From: Tupaia tana
Lineage: Eukaryota; Chordata; Mammalia; Scandentia; Tupaiidae
Assembly (NCBI GenBank): GCA_026018925.1
Contig: JAKSZU010000020.1
Coordinates: 39,461,112-39,525,111, forward strand
DNA length: 64,000 nucleotides
Direction: 5' to 3'
The position numbers and the translations under genes were made by a program. Shown piece after piece: positions 12,480-21,835 of this stretch. Below the pieces are notes generated by a model. The model did not search any database and was not told the origin of the DNA. It was given only the letters and a program-made list of their open reading frames with translations. The number at the start of each line of letters is the position of its first letter. The first letter of the stretch is position 1.

Positions 12480-12870
12480 AGGCTCTCATGACTCAAAGTG
12501 TGATCCCTAGACCAGGAGCATCAGCAGCTTGTTAGAAAATGAGGAATCTTGGACCCCAGCCCCACACTACTGAGTAAGAGTCTGTATTCTGACAGAACCC
12601 CCCAGTGGAGTAGTACTTGCACATTCTTGTGTGTACACATTGTGTCGCACTGGCCATCTCCCAGAGTCTGGTTTTTTTTTTTTTGTTTTTTTTTTTTCAT
12701 CTGACATGCATAAAAAAGGAAAAGCTGTGTTGGGTAGGCTGGGAATACAGATGAGAATGCCCACTGTGGAAAGGGGGCTCAGGCTGCCAGGCCCCAGCTG
12801 ACCACCTTGACAGCTGAGGAGGTGGGCATTTCAGTGTGCCGCAGCACACTCAGTGAGAAGCACTGCTTCA
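12480..12870 (-). repeat. MER5-type DNA transposon remnant with T-rich insertion
   Basis: CTCAAAGTGTGATCCCTAGACC, CAGCAGCTTGTTAGAAAATG and TTGGACCCCAGCCCCACAC follow the MER5A order, and GAGAAGCACTGCTTC near 12857 could be its far end. The middle carries a T run (about 12671-12698) and unrelated sequence, so the extent is uncertain. Confidence 0.45.
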
Positions 12871-12984
12871 GGTACACTCAGTTCTTTCAGCTTTTTTCAT
12901 GAGACATTATTCCCTAGACCTTACCTACTCGTATTCCATTCATAATTTAGTCATTTCTTTTCACACATGCCAAGAGTCAGAAGA

Positions 12985-13271
12985 GGGACCAGCAGATGGC
13001 TTAATGGTTACATCACTGGACTACCATGTAGTCAACTATGGTTCGAGTATTATGATTCAAGTCCCGGACCTGGCGGCTTAAAACTCACGCCAGATGTGTG
13101 TGTGTGCATGCCCAAAACCCTTAGAGAAGAATGGAGGAGAAGGGATTGTGGCATGGCCATCCCTCCTAAGGGGTGAGTTCTTGCTTTCTGTCTCTCTTTC
13201 TCTCTGTCTCTCCAGTGAGCCTATGTGCCCTATAGCAAAAATCTCTCTCTCTCAAAAATAATAATAATATT
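12985..13271 (+). mobile_element. SINE, L family, with duplicated B-box segment
   Basis: Full-length L copy. In the head the B-box region is present twice: ATGGTTCGAGTATT is followed by ATGATTCAAGTCCCGG. The tail is an AAT-type run. AAGAGTCAG on the left and AAGAGTGTG on the right may be a decayed duplication. Confidence 0.88.
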
Positions 13272-14534
13272 AAGAGTGTGAATGGCTACTTCCCAACCAA
13301 ATAGACCTCAGAATTCCTCAGAGAATAGAAGAACACAGTCTTATCTTCAAGGGAGACTCTTGAAGAAATGCAGAGGAAAGGGTTGTGTCTGTCACTCTAA
13401 AGAGTTGTCTTCTATGGTCTAAGGAGAGCTAGAAAGAAATAAGAGCTCGCTTGCCCCTGAAGAATGCCCCCGCCCCTCCATCCACACATCTGAGGACAGA
13501 GGATTAGCAACATGCGAGGTGGCTTCCTCTCTCCTGAGTGCCAAGAAGAATGTGATTTTGTTTAATCCTTCCTTAGCAAAAGCTGTCAGCTAATAAACTG
13601 GGCAGGTGTCCCTTCTCTTAGCCAGGCCTGATAATGGGGTGACAGTTGGGGTGGAAGGACTGGAATACCTTCAGAAACACTTCCTGGTGAGACCATCTGA
13701 TCAAAACCACCAAGTGTAAGGACACACCAGCTGACTTTGCAAAGCCCCTAGCTACATGGGAACCCCACTGATTGGTTTCTTTTTCTCTCCTAAGGAAAAA
13801 TAATGAAAAAAAATGTAAAGTTAGCAATGGCGAGCTCTTCCTTTGAAGCAAATCTAGTAAGGACTACCACTCAATGAAGGATTGTCAGGGACTAAGCAAA
13901 TACACTTGAGGAAGTGGGTAGGGTTGATTCGTGCTGCCAAACAATTCACCTTTTTTTCCTCCTTCTTTTTCCAACTTGCCTGCAAATCTGTATCTAATTA
14001 TGTCCACTCTGCTTCCCCAAATCAGAGCCCAGGCAAAACTGCACATACTTTGGCAGGGTTCGTGCAGGGCCAGCCCTCTCTGCACATCCTTCAAGTCTCA
14101 AAGGCTAAATGACCTCCCTTTGTATCCCAGCCGCACCTTGAAAAAGGCTCTGCCCAAAGTCCCTGGTTAGGAACAGCAAGGACAGTGGCCAGAACCTGCT
14201 GTCATCCCACTTCTGGTTAGTTTCCCGTGGAACTCTTTTCTTGATGCAGACATAAAGGCAAACAGGACTTGCTCCTGCTGACCAGGAAACTCAGGGGTCT
14301 CCTAGCAGTTTACCCAGAGCTGCCATACTAAGCAATGCATGGATTTTCTTAAGGTCATAGTAAGAAGAGTTGGTTAAAAAAAAAAAAATGTATTGCTAAA
14401 TCATCTTATCAATGATGCTGAGAATGTAAGACCGGAGAGTGCCGAGGTGTGTGCCTTCCGATCCCAGTAGGAACTACTCTACATGGGCATGTTAAGTGCA
14501 GAATATTGAGCTGTTTCTCTGCTCTGTGGACCAG
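13272..14534. other. Intron end before the first DGKG exon seen
   Basis: Unique-looking intron sequence with a T-rich stretch (about 13950-13975) and an A run (about 14377-14388). No recognised repeat or RNA. The last ~30 bases form the acceptor of the exon at 14535. Confidence 0.5.
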
Positions 14535-14625
14535 GATGAAGAACAAGCTGTGGTACTTTGAATTTGGCACCTCAGAGACGTTTGCAGCCACCTGCAAGAA
14601 ACTCCACGACCACATCGAGTTGGAG
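14535..14625 (+). CDS. DGKG: DGKG exon, accessory domain part 1 (fifth exon from the end)
   Basis: Diacylglycerol kinase gamma phosphorylates diacylglycerol to phosphatidic acid at membranes, using ATP. This exon encodes 30 full codons, beginning [15 protein letters not shown] and ending H-I-E-L-E, which is the well conserved stretch opening this part of the DAGK accessory domain in type I kinases (alpha, beta, gamma). The acceptor is a pyrimidine-rich tract ending CCAG at 14534; the donor GTAAG follows at 14626. The first base completes a codon begun in the previous exon, which lies outside the window (entry phase 2); the exon leaves in phase 0. There is no start codon: the internal ATG is mid-protein. 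I choose gamma over beta and alpha because of the C-terminal tail in the last exon. Confidence 0.95.
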
Positions 14626-16919
14626 GTAAGTTCCCGAGAGTGGAGAAGGCTTCACTTGGGCCATGGTTCTGCTCGTGGCCAGTCACACACCCTCAGGATG
14701 TAGCCACTTGTGTCCTTAAAAGGTGACCTAGCGTGTGGTCTATAAGCCACATTTCCATCCTGCTCCCAAACACCTCCACAGCCTCACTCGCAGGGCTCTG
14801 ATGGCTGGGCCTGCCTTTCCGGGCCTGTCTAGAGAGTCCTGGGGGTGCTGAGACTCAAAGGCTCAGAGGACCCAAAGCCACAGTCCACTCGGCCCTGAGC
14901 CCTCCTCCCACCTTGGCCTTGCTAAACTCTTTGCAGAGAGACCGGGCCTCGGCTGGCACCAGCACAGGGACTGCCGTTGGAGCAGAGGCAACCTCTCAAG
15001 CCTGGTGAGAGTGTGGGGCTGGGGGCCACAGGACAACGTGGGTGGGAGCTGCCGAGGTGGAAGTCAGCAGTGGTCAGACCTCTGCCAGCTCGCGCATCTC
15101 AGCTTTCACAGCTGCCTCAAGAAACGTTGGCTTCGTGGGTGAGCATCCTGTGCAGTCACGAAGGTGCCCCTGCTCAGAAGAGCCCTTGGTTATTTAACAC
15201 ACTTTGGTTGCCATCCTGAAGTGTTCGATCATTTTTGAACAAAGAGCCCTGCCTCTTGTTTGAACCGGGCCCTGCAGGTCATGTGGCCAGTCCTGTCGGT
15301 GGGCTTGTTCTCACGAGCTCTTCCAGCCTGAGTCTGCTGTAGGCTCCCCCTACCCGGCTGATAAGCTGCCCGCCTCCCACCCCCTCGCCCTCTTCTGTGG
15401 AGCAGTGCTCCGTGGCCGGCCCTCTCACTGATTGCTGCGGGGTGGCTCACGCTCCCCTGCACCCCCTCTGTCCGCACTCTGCACAACCTCAGACCCATCG
15501 GTCCTCTTGCCCAGAGTTCTTAGCGACAACCCCACCTTCCCTCAGGATCCAGGCCTGCAGTTCTGTTTGTACTTGAGAAAAACAAGTGAAAGGTGGAGCC
15601 ACAGTGCCGCCAGGATGGGCTTCTCCTGGCCCACCAGCTTGTCCCCGAGCTCCGTCAGCCAGCCACTGGGCCCAGATCCCTGTGAGCAGGAGACGTGGCC
15701 GCAGCAATGTGGGAAAGCCCCGCCACGCTCCAGAAGGGCCTGCCCACTCGCTCACTCCAGGGAGCGTTCGCAAACAAAACACAAAGCCAGAGGTCCTCTG
15801 CGGCTCCACTTGACTCATCTGCCTGCCTGGTCCCTTCGGTTGCTGGGTTACGACACCAGGATGGGAGGCACCATTCCCCACTAATCCCCTGGACTTTGGG
15901 CCAGCTGGGTCAGAGGGCAGGGAGGCCCAAGCGCCAGTGCACACAGACTCAGGTGGTCTGTGGCTGCAGCCACCTTCACCTGGGAGACGCTGAGCAGCCC
16001 GTCCTCAATTCCCAGGGAAACGCACAGCCTGGGAGCGGCCTTGGCGGGGCACTGAGTGTGGCTATCAGAGAGACGCTGCATTTTCCGCTGGCACGATCCT
16101 CTGGTGGGGTCTTTTTAAATATACCACGAGTGAAGGACAGCCCCTGCCCTAACCAGGGCCAGCTGCAGGCACACAGCGGCCGCTTGTTCTCCCGGCAGCT
16201 GGCCTTGACACGGTGCCCAGAATACAGCAGCTCAGCTCTCCAGCCCCGAGGCCCGCCCTCCGGCTCCATGCCTGGCCGTTCTTGACGATCCCCGCTGGGT
16301 CCAGCACACAGCAGCTTTCCCTAAACCACAGAGGGGGCCCACGGCCTCCTTGCTAGAGACACTGGTGGCCTCTCAAGGGGATGCTTTTCTCACCACGGGT
16401 TGTTGGGAGCTTTCAGAGGCACTTCCTGTTTGCCTTATCTTCCCATAATGAGTCTTTTTAGTATTTATTCATGAGGATAAGCTGGAGGAGTAGGGGTGGG
16501 GGCATCATGTGACAGGCAGCTTCTGACAGCCTGCAGGATCGTGCAGGCGAACTTCTGCATAGTGGGTGGATGGTCACGTGTGTGTGATCCAGAGGGGCAC
16601 GGAGCATGTGAGTGACAGGTGTGAGGAGCCTGCAAAGTACCGCAGTCGGTGTGAGAGCATCAGGACCTCAGGGAGAGCAGGGAAGAGAAGCCGCGTCAGT
16701 GACCTTCTCAGTGTGGCTGCTATGCACAGCCCAGCCCTGAAAGAGCCAGCACACGACTCGGCAGCCCAAGGTCCGTGTGTTCACACCACGCTGCACCTTA
16801 AAGCCGACCACAGCCTGTGTGCCAGTTACACAGCTACGTGCTTCGGGGTTATTATCCCCATTTATGGAAAAGGAAGCTGAGGCAGATGTTTGGAAGGGCG
16901 AGCAGAAGGGATGAAAGAT
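14626..16919. other. GC-rich intron start, unique sequence
   Basis: This follows the donor at 14626. It is GC-richer than the rest of the intron, with many open frames (up to 196 residues at 15695-16285 +) on both strands that overlap one another, start without context and show no domain. I see no young SINE here. Confidence 0.5.
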
Positions 16920-17024
16920 GAAAAGAGGTGAGGAAAGGCTCTGTGCATCTGCTGCCTATTATAACGTGTTCTCATTTGATACACTGGCCCAGTCGGGCAA
17001 GTATTGTCACATGTTTCTCTCTCT

Positions 17025-17062
<38 letters not shown>

Positions 17063-17375
17063 GGGCTATAGGGCATGTGCGTTCACCAGAAAGACAGAGA
17101 GAGACAGAAAGTGAGAAATCCACCCCCCGCCCCCCGGAGGGGATAGCCACCTGGCAATCCCTTCTCCTCAATTCTCCTCTTAGGATCTTGGGCACACACG
17201 CACACACGCCCGGTGTGAGTTTAAGCCACCAGGACTGGGACTCGAACTGTGGTCAACTACGTGGGAATCTAGCAACATAGCCATTATGCCAACTGCTGGT
17301 CCCAGTATTATCGCATTTTTAAATGAGGCCCAGAAGTAACTCGACCCAGAACTTCATTGCTGGAAAATGGTTAAC
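16790..17375 (-). repeat. MIR-type SINEs, one split by an L SINE
   Basis: One reversed MIR lies near 16800-16890 (GTGTGCCAGTTACACAGC, GGGTTATTATCCCCATTTATGG). A second is at about 16950-17012 plus 17304-17375 (CTCATTTGATACACTGG before, GCATTTTTAAATGAGGCCCAG after), with the SINE at 17021-17303 between its parts. Confidence 0.6.
17021..17303 (-). mobile_element. SINE, L family, inside a MIR
   Basis: Reverse orientation; long T run after a CT stretch, then body and head ending AACTGCTGGTCCC. AGTATTGTCACAT (from about 16999) and AGTATTATCGCAT (from 17304) look like a mutated target-site duplication. Confidence 0.9.
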
Positions 17376-18249
17376 ACAGATGATCTTCTGGAGCGAAGTC
17401 TTACGGGGTGAGTGGAGCTTGGAAGCCAGTTAATAGAGATTTACCTAGCAAGCGCTAGAGACACTGCCCTCCCTTAGCATGGATGTGTGGTTTCTCCCTC
17501 CTCTGCTGCAGGGGGCCATTCGGCTCTCAGTCAGGCAGCTGGGCAGCTCTGTGGAGAAGTGTTTTGCAAAAAGCAGAAGACACAGCCCTACTGCTCATTT
17601 GAGGAACAGATCAGGCTGCACAGTAGGAGAGACAGTCAGAGAGGAAAACCCTAAAGCTTACAGAGGTTTTCCCATAGAGCCTCATTTTGTTTTGATCCAC
17701 CAAACATTCAGGGCAAATATTTATGTCCTCCACTTACTGGATGAAGAAACGGAGGCTGAGAAGTTCTGTAGCCTGAGGAAGGGCGCGACTGGAAGGAACT
17801 CAGGAAGAGACAGAGAAGTCTACTTTGTGTCTGACGGTCGGCTGGTTTGTTGTCACTCTGGTAGGAAGCTAGTGAAATGTTCAGCTCAAATGGTATTTGC
17901 GCGGAAAGTCTCCACTGGAAGCCAATCACGTGATACGCACACGGTTTCTCCCAGGCTGGTTGAGAAAGAATAGGAGACTTGGCCCTGTCTCTGAAATAAA
18001 GCTTCGTGTGTGGCCCAGTGGACAAGACAGGATAGTCCACAGAACACACAAGAGCTGATTGGGAGAGGTGGTGCTCATTTAACCAGTGCTACGAAACCCG
18101 GATCCAGAGTCCTGGGGAGCCTCATGACTCGGATCACTCTAGACTGCGCTTGGAGCCCAATGACTCAGGCAGGGAGGACAGCAACTCCAGACCTCCTGCT
18201 CAGCTGAAGACACTCGGCCAGGCTGGTACAGTGTAGGGGCCTGACATGG

Positions 18250-18390
18250 ACTTGCAAGACCTGGGGCCTAGCCTGTTTCATGCTCAGGTTGAGTAATTTG
18301 CTCAACTGTGTGTCTTAGCCTCGGTCTTCTCATCTGTAAAATGGGGGAGAAGGAGTCGGCCTGCCTCCCAAGGCTATTCAGATTTGTTCT
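18250..18390 (+). repeat. MIR-type SINE
   Basis: Contains GAGTAATTTGCTCAACTGTG, CTTAGCCTCGGTCTTCTCATC and TGTAAAATGGGGGAGAAGG, in the order of a forward MIR. Divergence is high. Confidence 0.65.
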
Positions 18391-19177
18391 CAGAGCTTTT
18401 AGGTTGTTTTGTTGTCTTTTATTTTGTCTTAATGTAATGAGCCGTTGTGTTAAGTGGCTCAAGAATCTGCAAAGCAACCTTCAGTGGCAGGTATGATTTC
18501 TGGAGGAAGGGGACAGACGCTCAGGGCTAAGAACCTCCTATGAGGTGGCCAGCCTACCAGTGGTCAGGTCAAGCCGCAGGTCCCCCTTTGCCGTAACTGG
18601 GAAGGGCCGTACTAGCACGTGAGAAGCTCAGTTTAGAGCAGCGGAGATCAGCCCGGTACGGAGTCTGACCTGTCTGCTATTATTTGCAGTCTTTTGTTTA
18701 TGTTGATGTTTCAGATAACATTAAAATCTGGCATGAGATTTTTACATTGGTCGGAAAAGGAGCATAAAGGAGTATTACAGGTGCTGGCCCTAGTTGCTTC
18801 CTCTGCGGGCACACAGAGGCAGGCCCTGACCTGGAACGCAAGTGCTCAGTAAATTGCCACGGCCCTAACTAGGAAGCTGCCAGCAGTACCCTGCCCCACC
18901 CCCGGGCTAAGAGGCCTCGGGGTGCTCCCTGATCTCTCTCCCCTTCCAAAGAGGCTGGTGCCATTCATTCTGGTCTGATTCTACCTGCGTGAACAGGCGG
19001 GGATGGGTGGAGAGGCACGTGGTGAGTCACCTCCCAACCCCAGATCCAGAATAGCCTGCGGAGGTTTCCACACGTGCCGGGAATTAGGTGGAACAAACCA
19101 GGCAGGCTTCAGTGTGAACACTCGCTTCACATTTCATGGAAGAGTTTTGTCATACTGGATAAAAATGAGAACTTCCA

Positions 19178-19457
19178 GGGACCAGCAGATGGCGTGATGA
19201 CTACGTCACTGGACTCCCATGTAGTTGACCATGGTTCAAGTCTCCGACCCAGTGGCTTAAACTCATGATAGGCGCGTGTGCATGCATGCCCAAGATCCCG
19301 AGAGGAGAATGGAGGAGAAGGGATTGCGACGTGGCCATCCCCCGGGGGGTGATTTCTCGCTTTCCCTCTCACTGTCTTTGATCCTCTCTTTCTCTCCAGC
19401 AAGTGTACAACCACCCTAAGGCCAAAACCTCTAAAAAAAAAAAAAGAAGAAGAAGAA
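19178..19457 (+). mobile_element. SINE, L family
   Basis: Head GGGACCAGCAGATGGCGTG, B box GGTTCAAGTCTCC, body with the CCCCCGGGGGG block and a modified end (GTGTACAACCACCCTAAGGCC) before A and AAG runs. Full length. Confidence 0.9.
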
Positions 19458-19546
19458 TGGTATATCAAATAGTCCTTTTTCCCCTCACTCGTTTTATTTC
19501 CTTCAAGTATTTTTCAGAGAAATAAAGTATTAGGCTACGTGGGTGT

Positions 19547-19665
19547 CCCCGTCACGGCCACGCCGCAGTCCCTTCTCCATTCTGCTCTCAGGATCTTGGG
19601 CACGCACGCACACGCGCCTGGCGTGAGTTTAAGCCACCGGGTCAGGGACTGGAACCGCAGCTGGC
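19547..19665 (-). mobile_element. SINE, L family, internal fragment truncated at both ends
   Basis: Only the body and B-box end are present, in reverse: GTCACGGCCACGCCGCAGTCCC through GGCACGCACGCACACGCGCC to GGTCAGGGACTGGAACCGCAG. Both the A-tail end and the 5' head are missing, though what remains is close to the young copies. It stands about 90 bases from the forward copy at 19178-19457. Confidence 0.8.
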
Positions 19666-20009
19666 CTGCTCACCGCCGTGTCCTGGGCTCTCTCTGTGTC
19701 GAGGCACTGGGGCTGTAACGGCTCTGTAGTCCTCCTGGACCCCACCCGCTGCCGGGGAGAAGGGGCAGAAGCAGGAAGTCTCAGACGCAGCTCGCAGCTC
19801 GGGGAGCACCGCTCTGAGAGCAATTTGGCAATTCACGCTGAACTGAAAATGCATTTATAGACTGTGTGACCCAGCAGGGGCCCCTCCATCCCAGCCCAGA
19901 GAATTTCCTGCATGCGGGCATGAGATGAGCGAGGAGGTACAGGGTAGCTTTTATTTTTTTATTAACAAGAAAATGAGACCACCTAATGACTGGGTTATTC
20001 TAACACTTT

Positions 20010-20277
20010 TTTTTTTTTTTTTAATTTTTGCCACAGGGTGCATACACTTGCCAGAGAGAGACAGAAAGTGAGGAATTACTCCCCAGGGGAGATGGCCATG
20101 CTGCGATCCCTTCTCCAGTCTCCTCCCAGGATCTCCATTCTCCTCCCAGGATCTGGGCCACGCATGCACACGCGCCCAGTGTGTTTTCAAGCCACTGGTT
20201 CCAGGTTTGGGACTCAAACCGCAGAGATGACCGTGTGAGACCCAGCACCTTAGCCACCACACCACTTGCTGGCCCTT
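20010..20277 (-). mobile_element. SINE, L family, with internal 20-bp duplication
   Basis: Reverse orientation, flanked by TTCTAACACTTT (19998-20009 and 20278-20289). Inside, CCAGTCTCCTCCCAGGATCT (20115-20134) is repeated as CCATTCTCCTCCCAGGATCT (20135-20154). The head ends CACTTGCTGGCCC, the S-like or older head form. Confidence 0.9.
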
Positions 20278-20303
20278 TTCTAACACTTTAAGAAGATGGC
20301 GTA

Positions 20304-20433
20304 GCTGGACGCCGCGGCGCACTCTTGTGAGCCCAGCTTTAGGGGAGCTATGGCATGAAGATCACGAGCTTGAGGCCAACCTAGATCGCAGAGTGAGACC
20401 CTGTCTGAAAAGACAAACAGCAGGGAGAGACCG
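20304..20433 (+). mobile_element. 7SL-RNA-derived SINE monomer
   Basis: GCTGGACGCCGCGGCGCAC at the start matches the 7SL 5' domain as used in Alu/B1 monomers; GAGCCCAGC, GAAGATCACGAGC, TTGAGGCCAACCTAGATCG and GAGTGAGACCCTGTCTG follow in order, then an A-rich tail. Compared with a primate monomer, a short segment is missing between the ATCAC and TTGAGGCC blocks, as in B1-type elements. AGAAGATGGCGTA (20291) and AGAAGATGTGTA (20434) look like the target-site duplication. The element is clearly old. Confidence 0.85.
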
Positions 20434-20464
20434 AGAAGATGTGTAAATGCCACTGAGTCGTACA

Positions 20465-20590
20465 GCTTACTTTTTTAATTTTTTTTTTTTTTTTAGTTTT
20501 GGTTTACCTATAATTGATATATATCTTTATGGGCTACACAGTTTAGTTAATGTCATGTTGTATAAATTTCACTTGGATCAATTTTTTTCC
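20465..20590 (-). repeat. Possible L1 3'-end fragment
   Basis: A T-rich run is followed by ATAATTGATATATATCTTTATGGGCTACACAG, resembling the reverse complement of an L1 3' UTR end. Short and diverged; could be chance AT-rich sequence. Confidence 0.3.
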
Positions 20591-20739
20591 TATTTAAAAA
20601 CGAAAGGGGTGTGAACTGAGCATGTGCTACTTATATCAAACCCACGTGTCCTGCCAATGAGAATTCTAAATTCTAAAACGAAATGTTTGGCACAGTCACG
20701 TGAGTGTAAAGAAGCCTCGGGAATACCAGGTCAGGGAAC

Positions 20740-20875
20740 TGTGAGACACCTTTTGCTACTCAGCTCAATCCGGTGCCACTGTTTTCCCAATGAGAGAAAC
20801 CAAGGCTTTGACAGTTAAGTAGTGTGACCAAGTTCACTCAGATGGCGTGGGACAGAAGAGAACCCATAGCCCTCG
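20740..20875 (-). repeat. MIR-type SINE
   Basis: Contains CCAATGAGAGAAACCAAGGC, TTGACAGTTAAGTAGTGTGACC and AAGTTCACTCAGATGGC in reversed-MIR order. Confidence 0.55.
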
Positions 20876-21120
20876 AGATCCGCCTGGGGCATTCCCCCTC
20901 GGCGTCCACCTGCACATGGTCACGTTAGAGGAAAGAGACCTGCGAACCTCCGTCCCTTCGGGCACGATCTGAAGCTTCTTCCAGAGCTGGAAGTCAGTCA
21001 GGTGGAGACCGCCCAAACACTCGGCCCAGCCACTAAACCACAGTGGAGGGAAAGGAAACATCCGTGGGAAGGAAACCCTAAGAGCATTAGAAGGGATTTG
21101 GAGTTCTTAGAAAATAAAAG

Positions 21121-21257
21121 GGGCACGCTGATTAAGCATCAAATCCTAGAGTCGAAAGCCAGACTACACGCTGGGCACACGTGTGCGTGTGCCCCAAATC
21201 CTGACAGGATGGCGAGGTGGAGGAATTCCCACGTGATCACACCCTATCAGGTCCTCC

Positions 21258-21289
<32 letters not shown>

Positions 21290-21322
21290 CCAACTGTATC
21301 TGGCAATAAATAAATAAACAGG
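21121..21322 (+). mobile_element. SINE, L family, old degenerate copy
   Basis: The body block CGCTGGGCACACGTGTGCGTG with GCCCCAAATCCTGACAGG is recognisable. A CT run (21254-21290) and a TCTGGCAATAAATAAATAAAC end follow. The head is barely recognisable. Confidence 0.65.
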
Positions 21323-21559
21323 CTAGGATGGTTCTGAGCGAGAGACTCACCTTCAGTCTCCCCTCGTCCCCAGTCAAGCCCAGCAGCTCCCCTCCCAGCA
21401 TCGCCCTCGCTGTGAGGCGATCAGAGGCGGCTCCGGCCACCTCATTTCTTCTTGCCTTCACCAGCTCTCCCCCCTCCAAACACCCCACAGTTTCTTCCTG
21501 CCCTCGCCTATGGCTGCTACCTCTGTTCCTCATCACAAAAGAAATCCAAATGTGGATGG

Positions 21560-21735
21560 AGGGGCAGGCTAGGTAGCATGGTGGTTAAGGTATAAACTCC
21601 CATATGGCTGAATGCAGTTCAAGTCCCGGATCTGGTGGCTCAAAAATTATGCCAGGTACTTGCACCTAGAAGCCCAAAATCCTGAGACGAGAAAGGATTG
21701 TGGCATGGCCATCCCCCCTGGGGGGTGGTTTCTCA

Positions 21736-21783
<48 letters not shown>

Positions 21784-21835
21784 GTGAGTGCACGTGCCCT
21801 ATGACAAAAATCTGAAACAACAAACAAAAATACAG
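21560..21835 (+). mobile_element. SINE, L family, S-type head
   Basis: The head GGTAGCATGGTGGTTAAGG is like that of S elements, with B box GTTCAAGTCCCGG, while the body and end are L type (CCCCCCTGGGGGGTGG, GTGCACGTGCCCTATGAC). A TC microsatellite (21738-21781) has grown inside the pyrimidine segment. Confidence 0.9.

Noticed and set aside
1-14534. Further upstream DGKG exons in the first part of the window
   Set aside because: I looked for conserved catalytic and early accessory-domain motifs in the translated frames and found none; the previous exon must lie outside.
15695-16285. Open frame of 196 residues after the first exon seen
   Set aside because: Intronic, overlaps equal-sized frames on both strands, no similarity to DGKG or other proteins that I recognise.
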